A stretch of DNA of 64,000 bases from assembly GCA_963843465.1 (NCBI GenBank), contig CAWJKP010000001.1:310001-374000 (forward strand), read 5' to 3'. Below the pieces are notes generated by a model. The model was given only the letters and a program-made list of their open reading frames with translations, did not search any database and had not been told where the DNA came from. This DNA is from CAWJKP01 sp963843465. GTDB taxonomy: Bacteria; Planctomycetota; Planctomycetia; Pirellulales; Thermoguttaceae. Shown one piece after another: positions 44,765-53,939 of this stretch; position 1 is the first letter of the stretch; each line of letters begins with the position of its first letter. Made by a program: the position numbers and the translations under genes.

Positions 44765-46094
44765 TCAAGGCCGACCCACACAGAGAAGCCGGCCGGCCGC
44801 GCGGAGGTAAATGCGTCCGTCGAGGATCGCCGGGGTGGCCCTGACCGCATCGCCGAGCTTGACCTCCTGCAGCTTCTTCCCTTCTATCGAGGCGACGAAC
44901 AAGACGCCGGCCTTGTTGATCGCGTAGACGCGATCCTTGGCCAAGACCGGCGAGGCCCAGAAAGTGCCCTCCAGCTCCAAGTTCCACTGCTCCTTGCCGG
45001 TGGCGGCATCAAGGCAAGTCAGAGTCTCGCCGGCGAGCAAGAAGCACCGGCCGCCGTCGCAGGCCGGGCTGGCCACCTCCGGCGATTCCGCGGCGGACGT
45101 CCAAACGACGCGGGAATTGCTCGCGTCCCCTTTGCCGGCAACCATGAACGCGGTCAGGCCGCCGCTGGCCTCGACGGCCACCAGGCCCTCGCCGCACTGC
45201 ACCGGCGAGGCGCAAAGCTCCTCGTTGGACGAGCCCTTTGCCTGCCAGCGCTGCTGGCCGGTCCTTGGGTCGTAGGCGATCACCAGCGGCGGGGCGGTGG
45301 TGACCATCACATCGCCGGCCGCGCCATGAACGATCAGCGGCGTCGTCCAGCACGACCTGACGGGCCGGTCCTTCCGCCAGACTTCGGCGCCGTCCTTGGC
45401 GCCGACGGCGACGATGAACGCGGCCTTGGCGCGGGCGTTCATGCCGCGGTCGATGACCTGGATGACCAGATCGCCGTAGAGGACGGGGCTGGCGGCCAGG
45501 CCGTAGGCGTTCTTTGGCCCGCCCTCGACCACGCGCCGGGCCCAGACCTGCTTTCCGCCCGCATCGACGCAGCCCAATACGCCGTCGCCGAAGAATGCGT
45601 AGATGAACTTGCCGTCGGTGACGGGTGTTGGGGCGGCGCCGCCGGCGCCGCTACCGATGGGGGCGGCGGCGTCCTCTTCCGCCGGCGCTGGCCGGGACCC
45701 GAACTTGCAGGGCCGTGGCCCACAGGGACTTGCCGGTTGCGCGGTCGAAGGCCGTCACCAGGCCGCCCTCGCTGGTAAGGTAGATGCGATCGCCCCAGAT
45801 AATCGGGGAACTATTGCCATGGGAAGCGAGCGCCACGTCGAAGACCTTGTGGCGCTGGAGGCTGAGGGGCGAGGGCAGATCTCCGGGGTTCGGCGCCGGC
45901 CCGCCGAAACCAGGCCCGCGGAAGCAGGGCCAGTTGGCGGCGCCGTCCCGGCTGGTCGTCGGCTCGCCCTCGACGCTTGCGGCAGGGGTCTTCCGCGAGC
46001 CTTCACCTGCGACCGCCGCCGTGGCGACCATCAAGCCCAGAAGCAGGAGGCCACGCTTGACGCGGATCGCTCCCTCGTTGATCGGCTGGAACAT
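44765..46094 (-). CDS. Exported PQQ-like beta-propeller protein, frame broken
   Basis: About 443 residues. ATG 46094 is preceded by a perfect AGGAGG five bases away and starts a signal peptide (VKRGLLLLGLMVATAAVAGE). The mature protein begins NWPCFRGPGFGG, then blades IIWGDRIYLTSEGGLVTAFD, VIAYDPRTGQQRWQAKG, LTCLDAATGKEQWNLELEG and VLAKDRVYAINKAGVLFVAS. One frame break near 45683 (VPASA to EEDAAAPIG). It converges with the other PQQ propeller gene (23 bp between stops). The upstream open frame belongs to a GH51 remnant. Confidence 0.85.
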
Positions 46095-46355
46095 GGCCGC
46101 CTCCTGGAAGTCATAATTGTCGGTGAAGGGCAGCGTCTCGTGCCAGCGGGAGACCAGCGGCGGGCGTTTCTCCCCGGGCAGCAGGCCCTCCTTCCAGCGG
46201 TAGTCGCGGGTGAAGTTGCCGCCCGGCCAGCGCGGCAGGGGCACGGAAATCTTCTTGAGGCGGGCAATAACGTCGCGGCGCATGCCGTGGAAGTTGTCGC
46301 CGGGCAGCAGCGAGGCCGAGCCGACCCACAGCGTACCGGGACCCTCGAACGTCAA
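46095..46355 (-). pseudogene. Fragment of a GH51 alpha-L-arabinofuranosidase gene
   Basis: About 85 codons in frame with the PQQ gene encode DNFHGMRRDVIARLKKISV, PLPRWPGGNFTRDYRWKEG and LPFTDNYDF. This is the catalytic-barrel start of GH51 arabinofuranosidases (HGMRRDVI and RWPGGNF are hallmark). The rest of the enzyme is missing: the frame runs straight into the PQQ gene after DFQEAA. It appears to be a deletion scar. The 365 bp between it and the hydrogenase gene otherwise hold only the hydrogenase promoter. Confidence 0.75.
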
Positions 46356-46647
46356 ACGCTGCCTATTCTAGCCACGTCGAGCCTCAAACACAACACTTCG
46401 CCAAACCAGGCAGCCGTGCTGGCAGGCAAAGGGCTCGCGCATCGACGGTCCTCGACGGACGTATTTAGCCTCTTGTTTTCAGGCCCGATTGGCGGCGTCC
46501 TATCCAACAGGGAAAACAGGCAGGATGAGTGGGCTGGGATGACGCTTGCTGACGGACCGCGACTAGCCGGTTGATAGACCGATCACGCTGCAGGAGCCCA
46601 CGGGCCGGCGGGGTTCCTGGGGTTCCATAGGTTTGCCCAACTTATTA

Positions 46648-46676
46648 TTGACTGCCGGACGGTGAGCGGATATGCT
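46648..46676 (+). promoter_or_regulatory. Sigma70-type promoter of the hydrogenase operon
   Basis: TTGACT (46648-46653), exactly 17 bp, TATGCT (46671-46676). The predicted start of transcription is about 40 bp before the hydB ATG (46722). No operator or FNR-like site was recognised nearby. Confidence 0.6.
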
Positions 46677-46721
46677 CGTGGTGGGAAAGAAGGCAAGAGC
46701 GTAGCTGGGAGAGCCTGGTCC

Positions 46722-47762
46722 ATGTTATTCAAGATTCTGGCCAAGAACGAGTTCCGCACGTTGGTCGAGATCATCTTGGAATCCAACGAGATCATTGCTC
46801 CCAAGGCGATTGGGACCAAGGCCGACGGCCAGCCCGTCCACCAGTTCCTGCCGATCAGCTCGTTCGAGGAGATGGATCTGGATTACGCGGCAACCGAGTA
46901 CTCGGCGAAGACGTATTTCCTGCCCTACCGGGAGAACCTGTGCACGTTCAAGTTCGCGGAGGAGGATTGGCAGCAGGAGATTGCGTACCGCGTTCAGCCG
47001 CGGGCGCTGATCGGCGTGCGTGCCCACGATATCAATGCCCTGTTGAAGCTGGACGAGGTGTTTATCCGCGGCCGTTTTCCTTCGCCGTATTACATCTCCC
47101 GCCGCAAGAATACCTTTATCGTCGGGTTCGATCATACTCCTCTGGACGACGAGTTCAGTCGGTCCATGGGGGCGCATATTGTGACCCACGGGTTTGATCT
47201 TTTCCTCACGGATCTTGGCGACCGTTATTTCGTCGCCATAAACTCCGACCGTGCTTTCAATCTGCTTCAGCAGTTGGAAACCAGGGAAGTCACGGACCAG
47301 GACACGCACGCTTACCTGGAGGTGCGCCGGCTGGTCCGCGACGGGTTCAAGACTCACATCAGCGTCCACAGCCTGCCGAACCTGCTCGATCTCGAATTCA
47401 CCTCGAAAGTCTGGAAGAAGTGGGGAGAGAAGTGTCTCAGTTGCGGCAGTTGCGCCATGGTCTGCCCAACCTGCTATTGTTACGGAGTGGCCGAAGAAGT
47501 CACCATGGACTTTCAGCAATCCACGAGGGTCAAACAGCTCTATTCCTGCAATCTGCTGGACTTTGCCCGGGTCGCCGGGGGGCACAATTTCCGGCCCGAC
47601 CAGGAGACGCGTCTGAAATACCGCTACTACCACCAGTATCGAGGCTTCCTGGAAGACTACGGCGAGCCGAAGTGCGTGGGCTGTAATCGCTGCGGCCGGG
47701 TTTGCCTGGCCGGGATCAACCCGGCGGCGGTCATCAAGGACCTGTACGAGGAGAATTTTTGA
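46722..47762 (+). CDS. hydB: Group 3b [NiFe] hydrogenase beta subunit (4Fe-4S protein)
   Basis: A 346-residue iron-sulfur subunit passing electrons between the hydrogenase module and the flavin subunit; related to anaerobic sulfite reductase subunit A. Two C-terminal ferredoxin-type clusters: CLSCGSCAMVCPTCYC and CVGCNRCGRVC. ATG 46722 follows GGGAGAG; the in-frame GTG at 46662 is less likely because it overlaps the promoter region. First gene of hydBGDA; its TGA overlaps the next ATG by one base. Confidence 0.92.
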   Translation: MLFKILAKNEFRTLVEIILESNEIIAPKAIGTKADGQPVHQFLPISSFEEMDLDYAATEYSAKTYFLPYRENLCTFKFAEEDWQQEIAYRVQPRALIGVRAHDINALLKLDEVFIRGRFPSPYYISRRKNTFIVGFDHTPLDDEFSRSMGAHIVTHGFDLFLTDLGDRYFVAINSDRAFNLLQQLETREVTDQDTHAYLEVRRLVRDGFKTHISVHSLPNLLDLEFTSKVWKKWGEKCLSCGSCAMVCPTCYCYGVAEEVTMDFQQSTRVKQLYSCNLLDFARVAGGHNFRPDQETRLKYRYYHQYRGFLEDYGEPKCVGCNRCGRVCLAGINPAAVIKDLYEENF

Positions 47763-48671
47763 TGCAGCCTCTTCCTTTCCGCGCCTACGACGTGCAGCAA
47801 GAACATGAGATGCTGCAACCGCTGGACTACAACCGCCGGCTGCGGCTCAGTCCGGTCGCCAAGGTGTTCAAAGCCATCATCACCAACGTGATCCGGCTCA
47901 CGGAGCTGGAGAAGCTATTCCATTTACGGATCGTCGACGACGCCGAGAGGGAGCGTTTCAGCTTCCTGCCCGGACAGTTCGTGATGATCGAGGTGCCGGG
48001 GTACGGCGAGGTGCCGATCACCGTGTGCAGCTCGACCTCCAACCGGGGCTTCATCGAAGTGTGCATTCGCAAGGTCGGTGCGGTGACCAATGCCCTGCAC
48101 CGTGCTCGGCGGGGGGCGAAGGTGGGGATCCGCGGGCCCTTCGGCACTCATTTCCCCCTGGAACAGATGAAGGGCCACTCGATGCTGTTGATTGCCGGCG
48201 GACTGGGGCTGGCTCCCCTGCGCACCGATCTTCTACGTCACCGAGCACCGTTCGGAATTCCAGGACGTGCACATTCTTTACGGCACCAAGAGCCCCGACC
48301 AGGAGCTGTTCGATTACCAGTACGAGGCGTGGCGCCGCATCGACGGCGTCGACATGCGGATCATCGTGGAACAGCCCGACGCTTCCTGGCAGGGACCGGT
48401 GGGATTGATCACCGCGCTGTTGGACGACGTCAAGGTGGATGCGAATACGACCTATGCCATCGTTTGCGGCCCGCCCGTGATGTTCAAGTTCGTTTGCCAG
48501 CGATTGAACCAGATGGGGATCCCCATGGACCGGATGTTCGTATCCCTGGAGCGCCGCATGCAGTGCGGCATGGGAAAGTGTTGCCGCTGCAACGTCGGTT
48601 CCACCTACACCTGCACCGACGGCCCGGTGTTCGACTACTGGTCGGTGATCAACCTCAAAGAGGCGATATAA
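47762..48671 (+). CDS. hydG: Group 3b [NiFe] hydrogenase gamma subunit (FAD/NAD(P)-binding), frame broken
   Basis: Flavoprotein diaphorase subunit, expected to reduce NADP+ (or NAD+) in the cytoplasm. About 302 residues. FAD-binding part FLPGQFVMIEVPGYGEVPIT, nucleotide-binding GHSMLLIAGGLGLAPLR, and a C-terminal [2Fe-2S] site with four cysteines in CGMGKCCRCNVGSTYTC. One-base break near 48222 (GLAPLR to PIFYVTEHRSEF) joins the two frames. Overlaps hydB (TGATG) and is followed after 9 bp by hydD. Confidence 0.88.
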
Positions 48672-48680
48672 GGTGCCGCG

Positions 48681-49481
48681 ATGAAACATCTGAACATTGA
48701 GCGGAAGCGCCCCAAGATCGGCGTCTTCGACTTCACCGGTTGCGAGGGGTGCGAGCTGCAACTGGCGAACAAAGAGGAGACCCTGGGCGCCTTTCTGGAC
48801 GCCGTGGAAGTCGTCAGTTTTCGCGAGGCCTCCTCGGACAACGGCTCGGACTACACCGTGGCCCTGGTCGACGGCGCCATCAGCCGCCCCGACGAGGTCG
48901 AGCGTCTCAAGGAGATCCGCCAGCGGGCGGAGCTGCTGGTGGCGATGGGAAGCTGCGCCTGCTTCGGCGGGGTCAACAAGCTCAAGAACGCCTGCGATCT
49001 GGACGAAGCCAACCGCGAAGTGTACGGCGATTGCCCCAAGCAGACCATGCCCACCCAATCGATCAAGGAGGTGGTGCGGGTCGACTTGGAAATTCCCGGC
49101 TGTCCCGTCTCCAAGGACGAGGTGGAACACGTCGTACAACACCTGGTGTGGGACCTGCCGCTTTCCTCGTACGCCTATCCGGTCTGCCTGCAGTGCAAAC
49201 AGCGTTACACGGTCTGCCAATTCGACCTGGGCGCGCTCTGTCTGGGACCGATCACCCGCGCCGGCTGCAACGCTCCTTGCCCGGCCGGTGGGCTGGGTTG
49301 TTGGGGCTGCCGGGGACCGGCGGAAGCCGCCAACTACGATTCGTTCTTGGCGCTGACCGGGGAACGGGGCTTCCCCAGGCGACAGGTCTACGAACACATG
49401 GGATTCTTCGGCGGTTTCGCCAACGTGCTTCCCGCCCCTGGGACTGTCTCTGAAGAGAGTATCGATGAAGGTCAATCTTAA
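48681..49481 (+). CDS. hydD: Group 3b [NiFe] hydrogenase small subunit (delta)
   Basis: A 266-residue electron-transfer small subunit. Cysteine ligands of the proximal and further [4Fe-4S] clusters occur in FTGCEGCELQLA, MGSCACFGGVN, EIPGCPVSKDE and CLQCKQRYTVC, then CNAPCPAGGLGCWGC. No TAT signal, so the enzyme is cytoplasmic as in group 3. It overlaps the large-subunit gene by 17 bp. Confidence 0.93.
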   Translation: MKHLNIERKRPKIGVFDFTGCEGCELQLANKEETLGAFLDAVEVVSFREASSDNGSDYTVALVDGAISRPDEVERLKEIRQRAELLVAMGSCACFGGVNKLKNACDLDEANREVYGDCPKQTMPTQSIKEVVRVDLEIPGCPVSKDEVEHVVQHLVWDLPLSSYAYPVCLQCKQRYTVCQFDLGALCLGPITRAGCNAPCPAGGLGCWGCRGPAEAANYDSFLALTGERGFPRRQVYEHMGFFGGFANVLPAPGTVSEESIDEGQS

Positions 49482-50739
49482 CGTCAACGTCCATCACCTG
49501 GCCCGCGTGGAAGGTCACGGCAACATCTCGATTCGGGTCGCCAACGGCGAGCTCGCCGAGGCCCGTTGGGAAGTCGTGGAGACCCCTCGTTTCTTCGAGG
49601 TGATGCTCCAAGGCAAGCATTACACGATGGCGGGCATCCTCACGGCCCGCATCTGCGGCATCTGTTCCATTGGCCATTGCCTGGCCAGCGTGCGCGCCAC
49701 CGAACACGCTTTCGGCGTCGACATTCCCCAGACCGCCGCCGATTTGCGCCTGCTGGCCAAGCACGGCGAGACGCTGCAAAGCCATGCGCTGCACCTGTTC
49801 TTCCTTGCCGCCCCGGACTTCCTCGGACTTTCCAGCGCGATTCCCTTGAAGGACATCAAGCCGGACGTCTTTGCCCTGGCGGCGCGGTTGAAAGGGTTGG
49901 CCAACCGCATGTGTGACCTGGTGGCCGGTCGCACCACCCATCCCGTCTCCATCCAGGTCGGCGGCATGGCCCGCATGCCGGACAAGTACCGCTTGCGGGA
50001 GTTGAAAGGCCAGCTCGAACGGGCAATCGACGACCTGGATCAGACGGTCGCCTTGTTCCGCACGCTGGAGATCCCCGCTTTCGCGCGGGAAACCGAATTC
50101 GTCTCGCTCAAGGGGGAGCGGGACTATCCCTTCATCGGCGGACGCCTGCTCTCCACCGACGGCGTCGAGTGCGCCGAAGCCGACTACCGGGCGATGACCA
50201 ACGAGTATGTGACGGACGGCAACACTTCCAAGTGGTGCAAGCTCTCGCGTGAATCCTTCGCCGTGGGAGCGCTGGCCCGAATCAACAACAACTACCACCG
50301 GCTGCACCCCAAGGCCCGCGCGGTGGCCGTGCAGTTCGGCCTGGCGCCGATGTGTTACAACCCGTTTATGAACAACGTCGCCCAATTGGTCGAGTGTGTG
50401 CACGTCGTGCACGATTCGATCAAGATCATCGATAGGCTGCTCAACGCCGGCGACGGCGAGACCATGGCCCCCGTGACGCCGCGGGCGGGGCGGGGTGTCG
50501 GAGCCGTCGAGGTCCCCCGCGGTATTCTCTACCACGAATACGAGTACGACGACCAGGGCCGAATTGTCAAAGCCAATTGCGTGATTCCCACCACGCAGAA
50601 CAACGCCAATATCCATTACGATCTCAACGCGCTCGTCCCGCAGTTCGCAGTCGAGGGAATGACCGACGAGCGAATGGAGCTGCTCTGCTCGATGCTCGTG
50701 CGGGCCTACGATCCCTGCATCTCCTGCTCGGTTCACTAG
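49465..50739 (+). CDS. hydA: Group 3b [NiFe] hydrogenase large subunit (alpha), no C-terminal extension
   Basis: A 424-residue catalytic subunit with the NiFe centre. L1 motif RICGICSIGHC (about 64-74) and L2 motif DPCISCSVH at the very C-terminus provide the four cysteine ligands. The order hydB-hydG-hydD-hydA and sequence fit bidirectional NADP-linked sulfhydrogenases (group 3b). Most large subunits are made with a short C-terminal tail after the L2 histidine that a protease removes during maturation; here TAG follows the histidine directly. No hyp or protease genes lie in this window. The role could be disposal or use of H2 under anoxia. Confidence 0.94.
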   Translation: MKVNLNVNVHHLARVEGHGNISIRVANGELAEARWEVVETPRFFEVMLQGKHYTMAGILTARICGICSIGHCLASVRATEHAFGVDIPQTAADLRLLAKHGETLQSHALHLFFLAAPDFLGLSSAIPLKDIKPDVFALAARLKGLANRMCDLVAGRTTHPVSIQVGGMARMPDKYRLRELKGQLERAIDDLDQTVALFRTLEIPAFARETEFVSLKGERDYPFIGGRLLSTDGVECAEADYRAMTNEYVTDGNTSKWCKLSRESFAVGALARINNNYHRLHPKARAVAVQFGLAPMCYNPFMNNVAQLVECVHVVHDSIKIIDRLLNAGDGETMAPVTPRAGRGVGAVEVPRGILYHEYEYDDQGRIVKANCVIPTTQNNANIHYDLNALVPQFAVEGMTDERMELLCSMLVRAYDPCISCSVH

Positions 50740-50844
50740 CCACTGCGCTGGTCCGTCCACTCTTGACAACCTGGCGATATTCCGCATCCTCCCTTCGCAC
50801 GTGAAGCGGGTGACGACAAAGGGCGGCGGCGCTGGCGGAGGGCT

Positions 50845-52485
50845 CTATTTCTTCCTCTGCTTATCGACGGCGTTGCGGTAGTAGCTGTCATCGTGCTTCT
50901 GCTTCCAGCCGTCGGTCGAAGCGGGGCTCAGCGAGCGATACCTATTCCACAGCTCCTTGATCCACGGCCGGTCGGCGTAGCCTTCGTGGAACCAGTCCTT
51001 GCTGTCGTCCAGGTAGACGTCCTTGCTGTAGGGCGGGCGGCAGTACCTGGCGATTTGAATGCGGAAGGGCTTGTCGTCCTCGAACATCCAGCGGTCGACG
51101 TAGTCGAAGAAGGCGTCGTGGTTCCAGGCTCTTTCGAGCTTCATCGCCCGCAGGACCAGCGCCTGGGCGACCCAACACGTGGAGGTGTTGGCCCGGCGGT
51201 AGGCGTCGCTGCGGAACTCCTCGGGAACCCACTGGCTGGGCGGCAGGTGCTCGTAGGGCCCCCAGGGATTGCCGGCGCGGACGAAGTCCCGGCCGATGCC
51301 GGTCACCACGTCGATGCCGGAGTGTCCGGTGAAGACCACCTTGGCGCCGGTCCAGCAATCGCCGTAGGCGGTCTGCTCGTCCTCGCCGAAGGCGGCCTTG
51401 GGGAAGCTCTTGTTGATGTTGGCCATCGTCTCGTCGCCGAGCATGGCGCCGGCGAAGACAATGGGGAACTTGCGGCCCGAGCCGTGCCCGCCGTGGCAGG
51501 CCCAGCCGGGATGGCCTTGGCGGATCAGCCCGAAGTAGTCGATGCCGACCTGGACGACGTTGATGAGGAGCCGCTCTTGGTTGGGGCCCTTGGGCTCGCA
51601 GCAGGCCAGCAGGACGGCGTTGGCGAGGATCTGGGCGTTCGCCTGGGAGTAGTTGGCCATGCTTTGCTGGGGGACGTTGAAGGAGAAGAAGCAGGAGTCG
51701 CACCAGGGCCGCTGGAGAAGGTCGGCCCACTTGACGGGGTCCGGTGCCTCGCGCGGCCGGTCGAAGCGCGGCAGAAGCTCGTGTCGCAGGTCGCGGGCCA
51801 GGTGGATCTTCGGGTCGTGGCCGGCATACCCCGGGCGGAACGCATCGGGCGGCAGCGGCTCGGCAACGCAGGTCAACACGGCGACCGTCTTGACGGGACT
51901 GTTGTCGCCTTCGCCGCGCACGGTCCCGGGATGATAGGGATAGGTGACCCTCTCGCCTCGGCGGAGGCTGATGCTGGACGCCAGACTGTCGCCGGGTGTC
52001 ATGGCGATGGGCAGCCTGGCGCGATGTTCGGGGTGGTAGTAGTTCATGACGCCGGAGTCCCAGGCCACCTCCCGCCGGGCGGGCGCGTCGAGCATCGAGC
52101 CGTTGCGGCAGCGCTGGTCCACGGCGACTTTCTCGCGGCCGTCGAGTTCGTCCTCGGCGACCTCCTTGCCATAGCGCGGGGCGGGCTCAATCTTAGCGAT
52201 CGCGACCGGGCCGACAACGTAGAAGTCGCCATTGACGAACTGCCCGACGCGGGCGGGCTTGTCCAGCGTCCATGTGATGCCCCACCGCGAAACGCTCTCC
52301 GTCAGCTCCAGGTCATCCAGTCCGGGCGTCGCGGGGGTATTGTCCTTCGTGTAAAGGACGACCTTCTGGTCGGTGGGTTTCCAGGCGTCCGGATGCGCAG
52401 GCTTCGATCCGGTTTGGGCCCCCGCGCCGCCGACGAGGGCCGCCAACACGATTATCGCCGATCCGATTTCGGGCCACCGTCTCAT
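50845..52485 (-). CDS. Secreted protein of unknown function
   Basis: A 546-residue exported protein. The second of two close ATGs (52485) is chosen because AGGAGA lies six bases before it, while it abuts the first. Signal peptide about 1-24 (AIIVLAALVGGAGA). The middle shows FFSFNVPQQSMANYSQANAQ, GWACHGGHGSGRKFPIVFAG and TAYGDCWTGAKVVFTGHSGI, which look like helical-toroid elements of the sort found in lyases and glycosidases, but no family can be named. The 105 bp between it and hydA contain no terminator that I can see. Confidence 0.7.
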   Translation of the reverse strand: MRRWPEIGSAIIVLAALVGGAGAQTGSKPAHPDAWKPTDQKVVLYTKDNTPATPGLDDLELTESVSRWGITWTLDKPARVGQFVNGDFYVVGPVAIAKIEPAPRYGKEVAEDELDGREKVAVDQRCRNGSMLDAPARREVAWDSGVMNYYHPEHRARLPIAMTPGDSLASSISLRRGERVTYPYHPGTVRGEGDNSPVKTVAVLTCVAEPLPPDAFRPGYAGHDPKIHLARDLRHELLPRFDRPREAPDPVKWADLLQRPWCDSCFFSFNVPQQSMANYSQANAQILANAVLLACCEPKGPNQERLLINVVQVGIDYFGLIRQGHPGWACHGGHGSGRKFPIVFAGAMLGDETMANINKSFPKAAFGEDEQTAYGDCWTGAKVVFTGHSGIDVVTGIGRDFVRAGNPWGPYEHLPPSQWVPEEFRSDAYRRANTSTCWVAQALVLRAMKLERAWNHDAFFDYVDRWMFEDDKPFRIQIARYCRPPYSKDVYLDDSKDWFHEGYADRPWIKELWNRYRSLSPASTDGWKQKHDDSYYRNAVDKQRKK

Positions 52486-52718
52486 GCCCATTCTCCTAAA
52501 ATAGTGCGTGGAAAGCGGAACCTGTAGGGTCAGAATACTCCGCCGAGTCGTAATTGTCCAGAATCATTCCACTTGCGGGCGTGCGTCCGACCTTCGTTTC
52601 GGCCGGTTGACAGGAGCCGGCCGCTACCCGATGCTCAAGTTGTGGTCCCGTTCACCGACCGCATCGGTGCGCCATGAGTTTCACGCTCCGTAAACCCGAG
52701 CTGGGAAAGGCCGTCACC

Positions 52719-53296
52719 ATGAGCCGCTTAATGGTGTCCCGCAGCCTCTCCGCTGTGTTCTTCTGTCGGATCACCGCTGCCCGCGGGACAATGGTGGTAT
52801 TGCTCCTGGCGTTCGCCTTGCCGGCGGCGTCGGCGGAGTTGGTTCCGCCGGTTGCCCTGGTGGTTGTCGATCGCCTGGCGGCGCCTGAGGGCAAGTCGCT
52901 GCCGGAGGTCCGTTGGCTCTTGCAGGTCCCAGGAGAGCCGGCCGTCGACGAACAGGCGGTGACCGCGCTGAACCGCAAGAGCTATTTGCGTTGCCGAACG
53001 CTGTTGCCCGGCGATTGCCGGCCGCAGGTCGAAAAGTCCTACCGCACGCCCGCAGGGGCGAACTCGTCGTCCGGCGCGCGGCGATTATCGATACGTTGCG
53101 CGTCGTTTACGCGTACGAGGGGAAGCCTCGGCTCACGCTGGTCCATTTCCTGGAACTGGGCGACGGAAAACCGCCCGCGGCAGCCCCGAACTTGAAACTG
53201 GAGCTGGACGGGCAGGTTGTTCGGCTGCTGCTGGAAGGGAAAGCCTTCCGCTTTTCCAGCGGACCTTCGTTCGCGGTGTCGTGTGGAGAGCAATGA
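52719..53296 (+). pseudogene. Heparinase II/III-like C-terminal remnant, frame broken
   Basis: A start codon and hydrophobic signal-like stretch (TMVVLLLAFALPAASA) lead directly into VVVDRLAAPEGKSLPEVRWL, SYLRCRTLLPGDCRPQVEKS and RRAAIIDTLRVVYAYEGKP. This resembles the C-terminal beta-sheet domain of heparinase II/III-type lyases, whose catalytic helical domain is absent. The frame breaks near 53045 (SYRTPA to RRGELVV). A short independent protein of this domain is possible but decay is likelier given the next remnant. Confidence 0.45.
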
Positions 53297-53410
53297 CGCC
53301 ACGGCACGAAACGCAAGCGCGGCGCGCAGCCGGGAGATGGCCAGCTTGTAACGGGCGTCGTCCAAATTGATCCGAGAGTAGATTTGTTATCGAACCGGGA
53401 GACCCGATCA

Positions 53411-53575
53411 ATGCGCGACATCCGAATTGCTGCTGTGCAGTTTGAAGCCTACGATGCCGACATCGACCACGATACGATCGAGCCTGGCAATGCTATGGTG
53501 ATCGATCCCTCGCCGAGATCTTCCAGTCTAAGATGGTATAATGGTCGGAACGAGGAAGGATTTCAGACGGTCTGA
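53411..53575 (+). pseudogene. Nitrilase-superfamily gene with large internal deletion
   Basis: The frame begins MRDIRIAAVQFE, the usual N-terminus of carbon-nitrogen hydrolases, and continues immediately with ADIDHDTIEPGNAMVIDP, which belongs near the C-terminus of the same family. The catalytic Glu-Lys-Cys core is gone. After PSPRSSSL the sequence no longer matches. A clean deletion scar. Confidence 0.55.
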
Positions 53576-53695
53576 TTTCCGGCTTTTTCTTAGACTTTTG
53601 GTAGGGCAAAAGGACAGAATCGTCTAAGACAACATTGAGGCAAGTCATTGAAGAATAAGCAGTTAGGTGAAATAAAAAAGTGATGGAAATGAATG

Positions 53696-53735
53696 GGGGT
53701 TCAGAAGGTCGCAGGTTCGAATCCTGTCGTCTCGA
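53696..53735 (+). pseudogene. tRNA 3' half remnant
   Basis: GCAGG-TTCGAAT-CCTGT (53711-53727) is a complete T arm, followed by CGTCTCG and A as the 3' side of an acceptor stem. No matching 5' half (CGAGACG) occurs upstream. It sits in an AT-rich stretch 95 bp before an intact tRNA and looks like an attachment-site fragment. Confidence 0.5.
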
Positions 53736-53829
53736 CTTGTAAAGCATTACCCAGTAACGAGTTACGTAATGCTTGTTTTGAAACAGGGGAGAAAGGGAGC
53801 AGAGCCGGTCATTGCGAGTGACTACCTTA

Positions 53830-53903
53830 GGCGGCGTAGCTCAGTTGGTTAGAGCAGCGGAATCATAATCCGCGTGTCGTAGGTTCGACTCCTACCGCCG
53901 CTA
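53830..53903 (+). tRNA. tRNA with CAT anticodon (Met, or Ile2 if lysidinylated)
   Basis: Full cloverleaf: acceptor GGCGGCG with CGCCGCT (G-U first pair), D arm GCTC-AGTTGGTTA-GAGC, anticodon arm GCGGA-ATCATAA-TCCGC, T arm GTAGG-TTCGACT-CCTAC, discriminator A. CCA is not encoded. The anticodon is CAT; elongator tRNA-Met is the likeliest identity. The integrase pseudogene lies just past its 3' end. Confidence 0.88.
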
Positions 53904-53939
53904 CTGCGAAACCATTTTCCTGGCAAAGGGTTGTGTCGT

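Noticed and set aside
42887..45778. 963-codon plus-strand open frame
   Set aside because: It runs in the wrong frame across the lactonase/PQQ gene and then antisense to the second PQQ gene; Arg-rich shadow.
53493..53747. Minus-strand ORF whose product begins with a DSNLRPSEPP-type sequence
   Set aside because: This is the well-known false translation of the antisense of a tRNA 3' end; it marks the tRNA remnant and is not a gene.
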